From an uncultured Clostridium sp. (GTDB lineage Bacteria; Bacillota; Clostridia; Lachnospirales; Lachnospiraceae), in NCBI GenBank assembly GCA_937885015.1, contig CALAAS010000011.1:1-64000 (forward strand): 64,000 nt of DNA, in the 5' to 3' direction. Numbering within the stretch: the first letter of the stretch is position 1; every line of letters begins with the position of its first letter. A model generated the notes under the pieces. The model was not told the origin of the DNA and searched no databases. It saw nothing but the letters and a program-made list of their open reading frames with translations. This document shows, piece after piece, positions 14,125 through 23,334 of this stretch. The position numbers were made by a program, and so were the translations under genes.

Positions 14125-16104
14125 TTATTTCCTGGAAGTTTCCGCCAGACGGCGGGAATTTCCGTATTTTTTTCCGGCCTGGAAACAGGAATCGCAGATT
14201 CGGAAGGGATATCCCAAGGGCAGAAGGCGTCCGCAGCGTTGGCAGCGGGCAATATACCCCCCTTTTCCTTTGGACAGGAACTGCATGATGGTTCCCTCCG
14301 TTTTGGCTCGTTCCCGTTCCAGCCATTCCCCATCAATCATTTTATCAAACCGCTGGGAAAACTGATAATAGAGATCCAGCTTCCGGTAATATGTTTCATA
14401 TTTCTGAAGTCCCTGGGTAACACCGTCATTTTTTTCGGGATGGCGTAGACGGGTGTCTGCCGGGTATTCTTTGCAGTATCGGAGCCACTGGGCTACAACT
14501 TGCCGGTCATCCACGTCGATTGGACAGCTGATCATCCGATACAAAATTCTTTTATCTTCAAATCCATAGATACTGTCACGGCAGCGCTCCGCCTGTGCGT
14601 ACAGACTCAGCGTTTCATCAATGCTGACTTTTTCAAAGGGCGGAGATGGCTCTACAGATTTCCATACATTTAGAATTACATCCAGAGGCTCGTCCAGATC
14701 CAAAAGAATCTGCGGGAACCCCAGACTGACTTTTTTTATGGGGGGTTCTGTTTCCTGAAGGCGTTCCCGGATATAAGAAAGAGCTTCTTCGCCTACGGCA
14801 TTGACATAGCCGGTGTCGAAAAGACCAAAACGTCCAGCCCGTCCGGCAATCTGCTTGACTTCTGGCGTGGTAAGGCCGCGGCGGCTGGTTCCGTCAAATT
14901 TATCCTTCTGGATAAAAACGATACGCCGCACCGGGAGGTTCAGTCCCATGCCGATGGCATCCGTGGCAACCACAACGTTTGTTTTTCCGCTGGTAAACAG
15001 CTGCATCTGCCTGCGGCGGATTTCCGGAGGAAGACTGCCATAGATGACACTGGCACGGATGCCTTCTTCTTCCAGGCGCCCTGCCACATCCAGCACAGAT
15101 TTTTTGGAAAATACCACGAGGGCATCACCGGGGCGTACGCTTTCCGGGAAGGAAAAAGGTGTATCCTCGCACAGCAGGGAGGTTTTTCGCTCGTACCGGC
15201 AGATGGCAATCTGATCTCCGCACAAATGGATCAGATGGGTTACCACCTGTTCAGCTGCCGGACTCATGCAGATATGGATTTCGCGGGCCTTAAGGCCGAG
15301 AATAGCCTTGGTCCAGCAGTGTCCGCGATCCGGATCTGCGGTTAACTGGGCCTCATCTATGACGGCAATATCGTATTCGGCTGAAAAATCGGCCATTTCA
15401 ATGGTGGATGCTGTAATCCGGCTGCCATCATCGGACAGGCATTCCTGACCGGTCAGCATGGTACATGGCACACCGTAATCGTGCATTTTTTCATAGACTT
15501 CCAGGGCCAGAAGGCGCAGAGGCCCCAGGTAGACACCACAATGGGCGAGCTTCAGGCGTTCCAGGGCGTGAAAGGTCTTTCCGCTGTTGGTGGGGCCAAT
15601 GTGCAGGATGAAACGGCGGTTCATGGCCATGGTTTCTGGAAATTCCAGTTCCGGACGGGAAGGGACCAGATCCATGATTTTGTATTCGATGATATAACGT
15701 TTGTATTTCTGATACAGTTCCAACAGAGGGCGGCGGCAGATTTCTCCGGACAGTTCCTGCTCCAGGTAAGCGAGGAAGTCCATGGACAAATCATCCCTCT
15801 GAGTCGGAAGAAACATGGCGAGATCCAGACGGTTCAATTCCGGGAGAAGCTGAGCTTCAATCATCCGGATAGCGGCATCATCCCGGGAACGGTAGGAAAA
15901 ATAAGATAGGTTTCGGATCTGATGGTGCCAGTCTTCCAAAATTTTGGTGGTAACCTGGGCGTTTTTCGTTCGTTTCATAGTTTTATGGAGCCGTGAAATC
16001 CGTTCTCTAAGATCTCTGGGGCGGCCTCCGAGTTTCCTTTTTTTCCGGCTTTCGTCTTTGTACTGTTGAATGTACACAAAAAGCAGCTGGTTCAGTTCAA
16101 TCAT
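14125..16104 (-). CDS. SUV3-like DExH RNA helicase
   Basis: A 659-residue superfamily 2 helicase resembling SUV3, the mitochondrial RNA-degradosome helicase. Walker A is GPTNSGKT (170-177), the characteristic SUV3 form. Walker B is DEAQ (250-253). The second RecA domain has SVIYGSLPPEIRRRQ, VVATDAIGMGLNLPVRRIVF and QIAGRAGRFG (motif VI). Beyond it are a helical SUV3 C-domain-like region and a C-terminal CQRCGRLLP...CDSC pattern that could bind zinc. The N-terminal 160 residues are basic and have no known domain. The start is the ATG at 16104; a TTG further upstream falls in the -35 box. It is a single gene with its own promoter. A role in RNA turnover is inferred from the family. Confidence 0.87.
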   Translation of the reverse strand: MIELNQLLFVYIQQYKDESRKKRKLGGRPRDLRERISRLHKTMKRTKNAQVTTKILEDWHHQIRNLSYFSYRSRDDAAIRMIEAQLLPELNRLDLAMFLPTQRDDLSMDFLAYLEQELSGEICRRPLLELYQKYKRYIIEYKIMDLVPSRPELEFPETMAMNRRFILHIGPTNSGKTFHALERLKLAHCGVYLGPLRLLALEVYEKMHDYGVPCTMLTGQECLSDDGSRITASTIEMADFSAEYDIAVIDEAQLTADPDRGHCWTKAILGLKAREIHICMSPAAEQVVTHLIHLCGDQIAICRYERKTSLLCEDTPFSFPESVRPGDALVVFSKKSVLDVAGRLEEEGIRASVIYGSLPPEIRRRQMQLFTSGKTNVVVATDAIGMGLNLPVRRIVFIQKDKFDGTSRRGLTTPEVKQIAGRAGRFGLFDTGYVNAVGEEALSYIRERLQETEPPIKKVSLGFPQILLDLDEPLDVILNVWKSVEPSPPFEKVSIDETLSLYAQAERCRDSIYGFEDKRILYRMISCPIDVDDRQVVAQWLRYCKEYPADTRLRHPEKNDGVTQGLQKYETYYRKLDLYYQFSQRFDKMIDGEWLERERAKTEGTIMQFLSKGKGGYIARCQRCGRLLPLGYPFRICDSCFQAGKKYGNSRRLAETSRK

Positions 16105-16138
16105 GATGTAAAATAGACTCCTTGTTTTCGATAATTTT

Positions 16139-16167
16139 ATTATGACAGATAATGATGGATCGTGCAA
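16139..16167 (-). promoter_or_regulatory. Promoter of the SUV3-like helicase gene
   Basis: On the minus strand, TTGCAC (16167-16162), a 17-base spacer and CATAAT (16144-16139). It lies about 35 bases before the chosen ATG and rules out the longer reading frame. Confidence 0.65.
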
Positions 16168-16293
16168 GGAAAACCATGGCGTTCAGACATGGGCAGGAGT
16201 ATCATTTTTTTGTCGGTATTCTTTATATGGCGTTTTTTTTGTGGTATTCTTATTGGAAACTGGAAAGAGACTTTGGGAGAGGAGAGATTTGCC

Positions 16294-17637
16294 ATGGCAG
16301 TAGTATATCCGTTATTATTCTTATTTTTCTGTTATTCATTTTTAGGCTGGATTCTTGAAACTGGAGCTGCGGCGGTACGGGAGAGAAAGTATGTGGATCG
16401 CTCGGCTCTGTATGGCCCCCTTTGTATTATTTACGGTTTGACGGCTGTATTTCTGAGCCTGATGCTGCGGGAACTGCGGGTGGAGCCGATTTTTCTGTTT
16501 CTCGGAAGCGCCATTTATGCGACGGTAATTGAATGGCTGGCCGGCCATCTGCTGGAACGCCTGACAGGCGCACGCTGGTGGGATTATTCCCATCACAGGG
16601 CAAATCTGGATGGTTATATTTCGCTTCCTATGTCAATTTTGTGGGGAATGCTGGGATTTGTCGGCCTCAGGTGGGGAAACCCACTTCTTTTGCGCCTTTA
16701 CGGTGCCGTTCCTCCGGCGGTGGCCCACGGAGTACTTTGGGTGTTGACGGGACTTTTGGCCATTGACCTGACGGGGAGTATTCTCACGATGATCGGAGCC
16801 AGATACCGGCTGCCACATCTGGAGGCAGTCAATAACCGACTGGAGATGCTGGCGGTTCGTCTGGGACAGTGGATTTTAGGCAGGACAGAAGCGCGAATGC
16901 GCCGGGCTCATCCGGAGATGGTTTTGGCCCACGAAAAGGCAGCAAAAAAGAGCCGGGCTTTTGCAGAGGGGTGCTGCTTTTATAAACTGTTTCTGCTTTT
17001 TGTGATCGGTGCTTTTCTGGGGGATGTGACGGAAACCATCTTCTGCCGGATCAGTGCAGGGGCATGGATGAGCCGAAGCAGCCTGGTTTGGGGTCCCTTC
17101 AGCGTTGTGTGGGGACTGGCGATTATGCTGGTTACGCTGCTTCTGTACCGGTATCGGGATCGCTCTGACCGGTTCCTGTTTCTCATGGGAACGTTTCTGG
17201 GAGGCGCTTATGAGTATGCCTGCAGTGTGTTTACGGAACGTGTATTTGGAACTATTTTCTGGGATTACAGCAAAATCCCTTTTAACCTGGGCGGTCGGAT
17301 CAACCTTCTGTACTGCTTTTTCTGGGGAATCGCCGCGGTGGTGTGGTTTAAATGCCTGTATCCGCCGCTTTCCCGATGGATTGAGCGAATTCCCAAAAGA
17401 TTTGGAACCGGACTGGTCTGGATTCTTTTGATTTTTATGGTTTGCAATATGGCAGTCAGCAGCTTGGCTATGGTACGGTACAGTACAAGGGCCAGCGGAA
17501 AACCGGCAAAGCAGACCTGGGAGATGCGCATGGATGAACGGTTTGATGATGAACGGATGAGACGGATTTATCCCAATGCGATTCAGCTTCAGGATGCTGC
17601 AGAGCCGGGGCGCCAGCGGAAGGGGGAGGAAGGATGA
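16294..17637 (+). CDS. Membrane protein with two CmpB-type (PF06541) domains
   Basis: A 447-residue polytopic membrane protein made of two repeats of the 'putative ABC transporter type IV / CmpB' domain. Each begins with a similar segment: FLGWILETGAAAVRERKYVDR (as two parts) then YGPLCIIYGL near residue 40, and GAFLGDVTETIF then WGPFSVVWGL near residue 275. Each ends near a WWDYS or FWDYS motif. The family is common in Lachnospiraceae, and despite its name no ATPase partner is known. The start is the ATG at 16294, with GGGAGAGGAG upstream; longer frames exist. A charged C-terminal tail of about 50 residues is probably cytosolic. The next gene overlaps by four bases, so the two are co-translated. 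Function unknown. Confidence 0.82.
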   Translation: MAVVYPLLFLFFCYSFLGWILETGAAAVRERKYVDRSALYGPLCIIYGLTAVFLSLMLRELRVEPIFLFLGSAIYATVIEWLAGHLLERLTGARWWDYSHHRANLDGYISLPMSILWGMLGFVGLRWGNPLLLRLYGAVPPAVAHGVLWVLTGLLAIDLTGSILTMIGARYRLPHLEAVNNRLEMLAVRLGQWILGRTEARMRRAHPEMVLAHEKAAKKSRAFAEGCCFYKLFLLFVIGAFLGDVTETIFCRISAGAWMSRSSLVWGPFSVVWGLAIMLVTLLLYRYRDRSDRFLFLMGTFLGGAYEYACSVFTERVFGTIFWDYSKIPFNLGGRINLLYCFFWGIAAVVWFKCLYPPLSRWIERIPKRFGTGLVWILLIFMVCNMAVSSLAMVRYSTRASGKPAKQTWEMRMDERFDDERMRRIYPNAIQLQDAAEPGRQRKGEEG

Positions 17638-18329
17638 AGTACAGAGAGAAGGGGCAGATGTCGGAATCGTGGATCCTTGGGATTTTTCTGACGTTTTCCG
17701 GTGGTTTTCAGGATGCGTACAGTTATGTATGCAGGGGAGGTGTTTTTGCCAATGCCCAGACGGGAAATATTGTGCTGCTGGGAAAGTATGCGGCAGAGGG
17801 GCAGTGGCACAGAACGTTGCATTATGCCATTCCTATTCTGGCCTTTGTGGGCGGGATTTTTCTGGCACAGAGCATTCAGCTGCGGCTGAAGCAATACCGG
17901 CGTGTACATTGGAGGCAGTGGATTCTTCTTCTGGAGATTCTGATTCTCTTCTTTGTGGGCCTTTTGCCGGCAGGCGGCGCGGCGGATGTGGCGGGGAATG
18001 CGCTGGTATCCTTTTCCTGCGCCATGCAGGTGGACAGCTTTCGTAAGATCCGGGGCAATGCACTGGCAACAACCATGTGTATTGGAAATTTGCGCAGCGC
18101 CACAGCCCTTCTGTGCGCTTACCGGGCAGGAGGGGATGAAGAGCTGAAATGGAAGAGCCTGCAGTATTATATGTTTATCGGCGTTTTCCTGGCGGGTGCG
18201 GTGTTGGGAAACGGAGCGGTGGCGATTGCCGGAACCAGGGCGGTATGGTGGTGCTGTCTGTTTTTGCTTTCAGGCCTGCTATTGATGTTTGTGGGTCGGG
18301 AGGCGGAATCTGTATCTGGAAAAAGATAA
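17634..18329 (+). CDS. DUF1275 (YoaK) family membrane protein
   Basis: A 231-residue protein with six hydrophobic segments of the DUF1275/YoaK family. The family signature GGFQDAYSYVCRGGVFANAQTGNIV is at about residues 23-48, and GNALATTMCIGNLRSA matches the second conserved block. No biochemical function is established. Its ATG overlaps the stop of the preceding CmpB-type gene (ATGA), so the two form an operon and may act together in the membrane. No promoter or terminator is visible between them. Confidence 0.85.
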   Translation: MKYREKGQMSESWILGIFLTFSGGFQDAYSYVCRGGVFANAQTGNIVLLGKYAAEGQWHRTLHYAIPILAFVGGIFLAQSIQLRLKQYRRVHWRQWILLLEILILFFVGLLPAGGAADVAGNALVSFSCAMQVDSFRKIRGNALATTMCIGNLRSATALLCAYRAGGDEELKWKSLQYYMFIGVFLAGAVLGNGAVAIAGTRAVWWCCLFLLSGLLLMFVGREAESVSGKR

Positions 18330-18380
18330 AAAGGGCGCCTGGAAAAGGGCCTTTGGAAAAAGATGAAAAGGGCTTGGATA

Positions 18381-18409
18381 TTGACGCTTTTTTGCGAAAT
18401 TGATATAAT
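18381..18409 (+). promoter_or_regulatory. Strong sigma-A promoter before the SseB-domain gene
   Basis: TTGACG (18381-18386), a 17-base spacer and a perfect TATAAT (18404-18409). A short hairpin, CGCCAT/ATGGCG, follows in the leader before the ribosome site. Confidence 0.8.
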
Positions 18410-18475
18410 AGGAACACTTGGCACGCCATCCTTTCAAAATGGCGGCGGGACGGTTAGAAAAGGAGAAATGGAACG

Positions 18476-19324
18476 ATGGAAAAAGATGTAAACCAGAAGG
18501 AGCTGCAGGAGAAGCAGGCAGTATTTGAAAAACTGAGAGGATCGGATGAGCTGTTTGCAATTCTGTCGGCCTGCACCAGAGAGCCATATGTGCACTGCGA
18601 TCCGGAGACGTTTGATGATGAGATCTGGATGTTCACAGATGTGAAGGAAGCGCAGGAGATGGCAAAGCGCCTGGTGGCAGACAAGAACCCGGCCGGTGTG
18701 GCGCGGGTGGAGAAGGCGGGCCTTCTGTTATTTTATACAAGTCTGTTTACTATGGGCGTCAATGCCATCACGCTTCATGAAGGCGGGAAAAAGACACGGA
18801 TTCAGCTTTCTGAATTTGTAAAGCGTAAAACGCAGGAAGCGGAAGATAAAGGGAAAATCTGGGTGGAGAACCCGGAGCTTCATCTGACGATGCTGTATTA
18901 TATGCAGGAGTTCAGAAAACAGCCGAACCCGGAGATTACGCCGAGGCTTGCTGAGCTTCAGGAGGAGATTGGAGCAGACTTTGGAAAGGGGCGCTATATT
19001 GTGGCAATTCCCCAGGAAAAACAGGGGATTCCGCTGATTAAACTGAAAAACGGCGATGTATTTCAGCCGGTTTTTACCGATGTGGTAGAGTTTCAGAAGT
19101 TTAATCGGGAGAAAAACTTCCGTCCGGCAGTTGTGGAGGCAGGAAAACTGGCTCAGGTGTTGCCTGCAGAGGCGCTGGGCATTATTTTGAATCCGTTGGG
19201 AGTCAACATGGCTCTGACCGTCAAAAAGACAGCTCCGGCCAGCCAGCCATCGGCACAGCCGGCCACGGTGGTGCAGCAGGTAGAAGCCGCTATGCGGGAG
19301 GTAGAGGCTGCGAAAGATGAGTAA
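18476..19324 (+). CDS. SseB-domain protein
   Basis: A 282-residue soluble protein. SseB-like regions are visible in the N-terminal half (WMFTDVKEAQEMAKRL, near residues 42-57) and again in the middle (IPLIKLKNGDVFQPVFTDVVEFQKF, near 180-205). The second is the typical fragment in which the protein 'sees' bounds and field values. The C-terminal 40 residues are Ala/Pro/Gln-rich and then helical. SseB domains occur in enhanced-serine-sensitivity proteins and in many Firmicute proteins of unknown role. The gene has its own strong promoter at 18381 and AAGGAG before the ATG, and lies 128 bases before the HflK/HflC pair, so the three may be co-transcribed. Confidence 0.78.
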   Translation: MEKDVNQKELQEKQAVFEKLRGSDELFAILSACTREPYVHCDPETFDDEIWMFTDVKEAQEMAKRLVADKNPAGVARVEKAGLLLFYTSLFTMGVNAITLHEGGKKTRIQLSEFVKRKTQEAEDKGKIWVENPELHLTMLYYMQEFRKQPNPEITPRLAELQEEIGADFGKGRYIVAIPQEKQGIPLIKLKNGDVFQPVFTDVVEFQKFNREKNFRPAVVEAGKLAQVLPAEALGIILNPLGVNMALTVKKTAPASQPSAQPATVVQQVEAAMREVEAAKDE

Positions 19325-19452
19325 GATCGCATGATTCAGAAGCGGCGAGATGGTCTGTCTGGGGGGACAGCCGTTTGGGAACAGTCGGGATGAGTGGAAA
19401 AAGCAGGGGAAGATAACCGGAAAATGCGCAGGAAAAAGAAAAGGAGAATGGT

Positions 19453-20634
19453 ATGATCAAAAATAATGATCCCTTTGGCAGCGGCCCCTTCGGCCCGTTC
19501 GGTCCATTTGGCGGGGATTCTGGAGAAGGAAATCCCTTTGAGGAGCTGTTCCAGAAAAAAGAAAAGAAGAAAAAAGGGAAAAAGGCAGGAGGAGAAAGCG
19601 GAGAAAAAGAGCCGGAGAAGTTTAACTCTGACGGAAAGCCGGTGCGGAAAAAAGGAAGATTTCCCTTCAAACAGATGGGGGTGGCGCTGGTTGTTCTGTT
19701 CCTTGTGTTTACCGGAATGAACAGTTATTATGTGCTCAGCGAGGATCGGTATGCGGTGGTTACGACCCTGGGAAGCGCCAAGTCTGTATCCCAGGCGGGA
19801 CTGCATTTTAAGATTCCCTTTGTGCAGAGCGTGAAGACGGTTTCAAAGGAAATTATGGGCATGTCCATCGGTTATGTATCCGATACGGGAGAATCAGTGG
19901 CAGAAGAGGCTGTGATGATTACCAAGGATTTTAATTTTGTGGATACGGATTTTTATCTGGAGTATATGATAAGCGACCCGGTAAAATACCTGTATGCCTC
20001 CTCGGAGCCGGAGCAGACGCTGCGGATGCTGGCCCAGTCCTATATTCGAGATACGGTGGGAATTTACAATGTGGATGATGTTATTACCACGGGTAAAGCG
20101 GAAATTCAGTCGGAGATTAAGGAGAAGCTGACTAACCGGATTATGGAAGAGGATATTGGTCTTTCCGTGGTAAATATCACGATTCAGGACGCATTTCCGC
20201 CGACTACGGAGGTTATGAGTGCATTTAAGAATGTGGAGAATGCCAAACAGGGTAAGGAAACAGCCATCAATAATGCGAATAAGGATCGAAACGAGAAAAT
20301 TCCACAGGCGGAGGCTGAGTGCGATAAGATTATAAAAGAGGCGGAAGCAGAAAAGGAAGCCAGAATTAACGAGGCAAAGGGTCAGGCTTCACGTTTCGAG
20401 CAGATGTATGCGGAATACACCAAATATCCGCTGATTACCAAGCAGAGAATGTTTTACGAGACAATGGAAGAAATTCTGCCGGATCTGAAACTGTATATCG
20501 TGGACGAGAAAGGTACGCAGAAACTGCTTCCTCTGGAGAGTTTTGCGCCTGCAGCGGCGCCTCAGACTCCGGCAGGACAGGGCGCGGAAGGAACCGGGGA
20601 AACGGCCGGAACGGCTGGAACATCCGGAAACTGA
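19453..20634 (+). CDS. hflK: HflK-like SPFH/prohibitin family membrane protein
   Basis: A 393-residue single-pass membrane protein of the SPFH superfamily. The N terminus is rich in Gly, Pro and Phe, followed by a Lys-rich stretch (about 35-60) and one membrane segment (about 73-92, VALVVLFLVFTGMNSYYVL). The SPFH domain (YAVVTTLGSAKSVSQAGLHFKIPF) and a long Ala/Glu coiled coil (about 255-310) come next. HflK and HflC form a cage that encloses FtsH protease and modulates membrane protein degradation in E. coli. The HflC partner follows directly. The C-terminal tail is a low-complexity Ala/Gly/Thr stretch. AAGGAG precedes the ATG. Confidence 0.87.
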   Translation: MIKNNDPFGSGPFGPFGPFGGDSGEGNPFEELFQKKEKKKKGKKAGGESGEKEPEKFNSDGKPVRKKGRFPFKQMGVALVVLFLVFTGMNSYYVLSEDRYAVVTTLGSAKSVSQAGLHFKIPFVQSVKTVSKEIMGMSIGYVSDTGESVAEEAVMITKDFNFVDTDFYLEYMISDPVKYLYASSEPEQTLRMLAQSYIRDTVGIYNVDDVITTGKAEIQSEIKEKLTNRIMEEDIGLSVVNITIQDAFPPTTEVMSAFKNVENAKQGKETAINNANKDRNEKIPQAEAECDKIIKEAEAEKEARINEAKGQASRFEQMYAEYTKYPLITKQRMFYETMEEILPDLKLYIVDEKGTQKLLPLESFAPAAAPQTPAGQGAEGTGETAGTAGTSGN

Positions 20635-20670
20635 GAACTGACGTGAGACACAGGAAGCGAGGTAAAATCT

Positions 20671-21540
20671 ATGAAGAAAAAAATAATTGGTGTGGTGGCG
20701 GCAGTTGCTCTTTTGGCAACCGGCCTCTCCTCTATTGTGGTTACGTATCCCAATGAGTACAAGTTAATTAAGCAGTTTGGTGAAATTGTCAGGGTTGTGG
20801 AGACGCCGGGCGTGTCGGTAAAGGTTCCATTCATTCAGGAGAGCACATCGGTGCCGAAAGCACTGCAGCTTTACGATATCCCCCGGTCTGATGTGATTAC
20901 CAGGGACAAGAAGAGTATGATTGCGGATGCGTTCGTGCTGTGGAAGATTTCGGATCCGGTGCTGTTTACCCGCCATCTGAACGGCCAGGTGGCTCAGGCT
21001 CAGTCCCGTATTGCTGCCTCGGTATTTTCATCCCTGAAATCGGTAATTTCCAATCTGGATCAGGCGGAGATCATTGAAAACAGGGACGGGCAGCTGGCGC
21101 TGGACATTGAGGCCAATATCGGCACGTCCCTGGATGGTTACGGCATTTCGGTTCTGGCGGTGGAGACCAAATCCCTGGATATGCCGGATGACAATAAGCA
21201 GGCCGTTTATGAGCGGATGATTTCGGAGCGAAACAATATTGCGGCCTCCTTTACGGCTCAGGGTAACTCTTCTGCACAGAAGATCAAGAATGATACGACG
21301 AAAGAGGTTTCAGTTATGAAGTCTGAAGCCAGAGCAGAAGCAGAGAAAATTAAGGCAGAGGGCGAGGCTCAGTACATGCAGATCCTTTCGGAGGCATACA
21401 ATGACTCCAGTAAGGCGGATTTCTACAATTTTGTGCGGTCTCTGGATGCGGCTAAGGCATCCCTGAAGGATGGCAATAAGACGTTGATTCTTGATAAGAG
21501 TTCGCCTATAGCCCAGATTTTCTACGGATATGGACAATAA
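20671..21540 (+). CDS. hflC: HflC-like SPFH family protein
   Basis: A 289-residue SPFH protein with one N-terminal membrane segment (IIGVVAAVALLATGLSSIVV) and then the SPFH domain, EYKLIKQFGEIVRVVETPGVSVKVPF, near residues 30-55. A helical Glu/Lys/Ala-rich region, VMKSEARAEAEKIKAEGEAQYM, is the HflC-type coiled coil. The C terminus SSPIAQIFYGYG is hydrophobic. It is the expected partner of the HflK-like protein encoded 36 bases upstream; the two should assemble as a hetero-oligomeric membrane ring. FtsH is not encoded here. The MATE gene begins six bases after its stop, so it may share the transcript. Confidence 0.88.
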   Translation: MKKKIIGVVAAVALLATGLSSIVVTYPNEYKLIKQFGEIVRVVETPGVSVKVPFIQESTSVPKALQLYDIPRSDVITRDKKSMIADAFVLWKISDPVLFTRHLNGQVAQAQSRIAASVFSSLKSVISNLDQAEIIENRDGQLALDIEANIGTSLDGYGISVLAVETKSLDMPDDNKQAVYERMISERNNIAASFTAQGNSSAQKIKNDTTKEVSVMKSEARAEAEKIKAEGEAQYMQILSEAYNDSSKADFYNFVRSLDAAKASLKDGNKTLILDKSSPIAQIFYGYGQ

Positions 21541-21546
21541 GAAACG

Positions 21547-22932
21547 ATGAATCGAGATTTAACAGTGGGGAAGCCGGAGCGGGTTCTGTGGGAGTTCTGT
21601 CTTCCCCTTTTCGGAAGTATTATTTTTCAGCAGCTTTATAACATTGCAGACAGCCTGGTGGCCGGAAAGTTTATCGGGGAAAATGCCCTGGCGGCGGTGG
21701 GAAACAGCTATGAGATTACATTGATTTTCATTGCCTTTGCCTTTGGCTGTAATATGGGGTGTTCGGTCATTGTTTCCCATCTGTTCGGCGAGAAGCGATA
21801 TGGGGATATGAAGACGGCCGTTCACACTGCCATGATTTCCAGCGGCGTCCTGGTGGCGTCGCTGGTGGTGTTTGGTGTGGTGGGAGGAAGTTTTCTCCTG
21901 CGTCTGATCCAGACTCCTGCAGACATTTTTGAGGATTCCAGACTGTATCTGGATATTTATGTTCTCGGACTTCCTTTTTTATTTTTTTACAATATATCCA
22001 CAGGGATTTTTTCGGCGCTGGGAGATTCCAGAACACCATTCTGGTTTCTGGCGATTTCTTCCGTGTCCAATATTGCGGTGGATATTCTTTTTGTGAAGGG
22101 ATTCCATATGGGAGTGGCCGGTGTGGCATGGGCAACCTTTCTCTGCCAGGGGATAAGCTGTATTCTGTCTGTGATTGTGGTGTTCCGCCGTCTGGCGGCG
22201 ATCAGGACAAAAGAGCCGGTTTACCTGTATTCCTGGCCGCTGTTTCGCCGGATTTGCGGCATTGCCATTCCAAGTGTGCTGCAGCAGAGTTCCATTTCCA
22301 TTGGCAATATTATTCTTCAGGGGGTAATCAATGGTTTTGGTCCCGGCGTCATCGCCGGCTATTCGGCGTCAGTAAAGCTGAACAATATGGTAATTTCTGC
22401 GTTTACGACGCTGGGAAACGGGATCTCCAACTACACGGCCCAGAATCTGGGAGCGGGAAAACTCATAAGAATCCGGGAGGGATTCCGGGCCGGTGCGAAA
22501 ATAGTCTGGATTTTAAGCCTTCCGCTGGCGCTGTTATACTTTTTTGGAGGCGGAGCCATCATCCGCTTTTTTATCGATCAGCCATCAGAAGACGCGCTGA
22601 ATACAGGCATTATTTTTCTGCGGATTCTGTCGCCATTTTATTTCGTGATATCGGTAAAACTGGTATTTGACGGGATCCTGCGAGGGGCAGGACAGATGAT
22701 GCGATTTATGATTGCAACCTTTTCTGATCTTCTGGTTCGCGTGGTGTTTGCCATTGTGTTTGCCCGCTTTTTTGGTTCGGTCGGACTCTGGTGTGCTTGG
22801 CCCTTTGGATGGGCCACCGGTTTTTTCCTGACTTGGTATTTTTACCGGCAGGGGCCCTGGTGCAGAAATAAGGGAGGCGATGACAGCAGTTTGGAAGGCT
22901 CAGAGAACTCTGAACGCGTCACTGGATTGTGA
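21547..22932 (+). CDS. MATE family multidrug/cation exporter
   Basis: A 461-residue membrane protein with about 12 hydrophobic segments in two similar halves, the MATE layout. The N-terminal half has PLFGSIIFQQLYNIADSLVAGKFIGENALAAVGNSY, the standard DinF/NorM-type start. The second half begins near residue 240 with AIPSVLQQSSISIGNI. Such proteins export cationic drugs or metabolites using a sodium or proton gradient; the substrate is unknown. No good Shine-Dalgarno sequence precedes the ATG, so translation may depend on coupling to hflC. Its last 14 bases overlap the 3' end of the convergent NusG-domain gene, and its terminator lies inside that gene. Confidence 0.9.
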   Translation: MNRDLTVGKPERVLWEFCLPLFGSIIFQQLYNIADSLVAGKFIGENALAAVGNSYEITLIFIAFAFGCNMGCSVIVSHLFGEKRYGDMKTAVHTAMISSGVLVASLVVFGVVGGSFLLRLIQTPADIFEDSRLYLDIYVLGLPFLFFYNISTGIFSALGDSRTPFWFLAISSVSNIAVDILFVKGFHMGVAGVAWATFLCQGISCILSVIVVFRRLAAIRTKEPVYLYSWPLFRRICGIAIPSVLQQSSISIGNIILQGVINGFGPGVIAGYSASVKLNNMVISAFTTLGNGISNYTAQNLGAGKLIRIREGFRAGAKIVWILSLPLALLYFFGGGAIIRFFIDQPSEDALNTGIIFLRILSPFYFVISVKLVFDGILRGAGQMMRFMIATFSDLLVRVVFAIVFARFFGSVGLWCAWPFGWATGFFLTWYFYRQGPWCRNKGGDDSSLEGSENSERVTGL

Positions 22933-23263
22933 CAACAACCCGGTTGGGCAGACATACAATGGTCTGCCCGCTTTTTGATATGGGACCCTGGGAGATGCAG
23001 AGATGATCCGGGCAGGTGGCTTCGGTAATAAAGGCGGCACCATCCTGGATGATGAGCCGATTGGTTCCTTCCTGGACGCCCTCAATGAGGGTATCCACCT
23101 TCTGATTCAGATAAAATCGTGCCGTCTCTTTGCCGTCCACCGATACCAGAACGGCAGAAGGGGAGTTCTGGGCTGCCAGAAACTGCTGACCGAAAAAAAG
23201 AAGCAGGGCGGCCAGGAGAAGGCCGCCTGCCAGAAATAATTCACGTTTTTTCTTCTGATTCAT
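22919..23263 (-). CDS. NusG domain II-containing membrane-anchored protein
   Basis: A 114-residue protein with one N-terminal membrane segment (ELFLAGGLLLAALLLFF) and an extracellular NusG domain II. The family pattern ATCPDHLCISQGPISKSGQTIVCLPNRVVV (as separate motifs TCPDHLC and IVCLPNRVVV) fills its C-terminal half, including paired cysteines. This domain is found outside the cell next to ApbE and FMN-binding proteins, and in EetA-like proteins of flavin-based electron-transfer loci. I use the ATG at 23263, which has GGATGGGA upstream; an ATG at 23278 lacks a site. It follows apbE on the same strand by 71 bases and probably shares its promoter. Confidence 0.83.
   Translation of the reverse strand: MNQKKKRELFLAGGLLLAALLLFFGQQFLAAQNSPSAVLVSVDGKETARFYLNQKVDTLIEGVQEGTNRLIIQDGAAFITEATCPDHLCISQGPISKSGQTIVCLPNRVVVTIQ
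22946..22976 (+). terminator. Terminator of the MATE gene, inside the NusG-domain gene
   Basis: GGGCAGAC (22946-22953) pairs with GTCTGCCC (22962-22969) and is followed by GCTTTTTG. On the other strand these bases encode the conserved GQTIVCLP of the NusG-domain protein. Confidence 0.75.
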
Positions 23264-23334
23264 TGAAATCCCATCCATTTCTACTCAGAAATGCGCTCTG
23301 AATTCGGTTATAAAGTGTTTTAAGTATCATAAGC

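Noticed and set aside
16105..16167. An upstream TTG start for the SUV3-like helicase
   Set aside because: The TTG is part of the -35 box of a good promoter whose transcript begins downstream of it.
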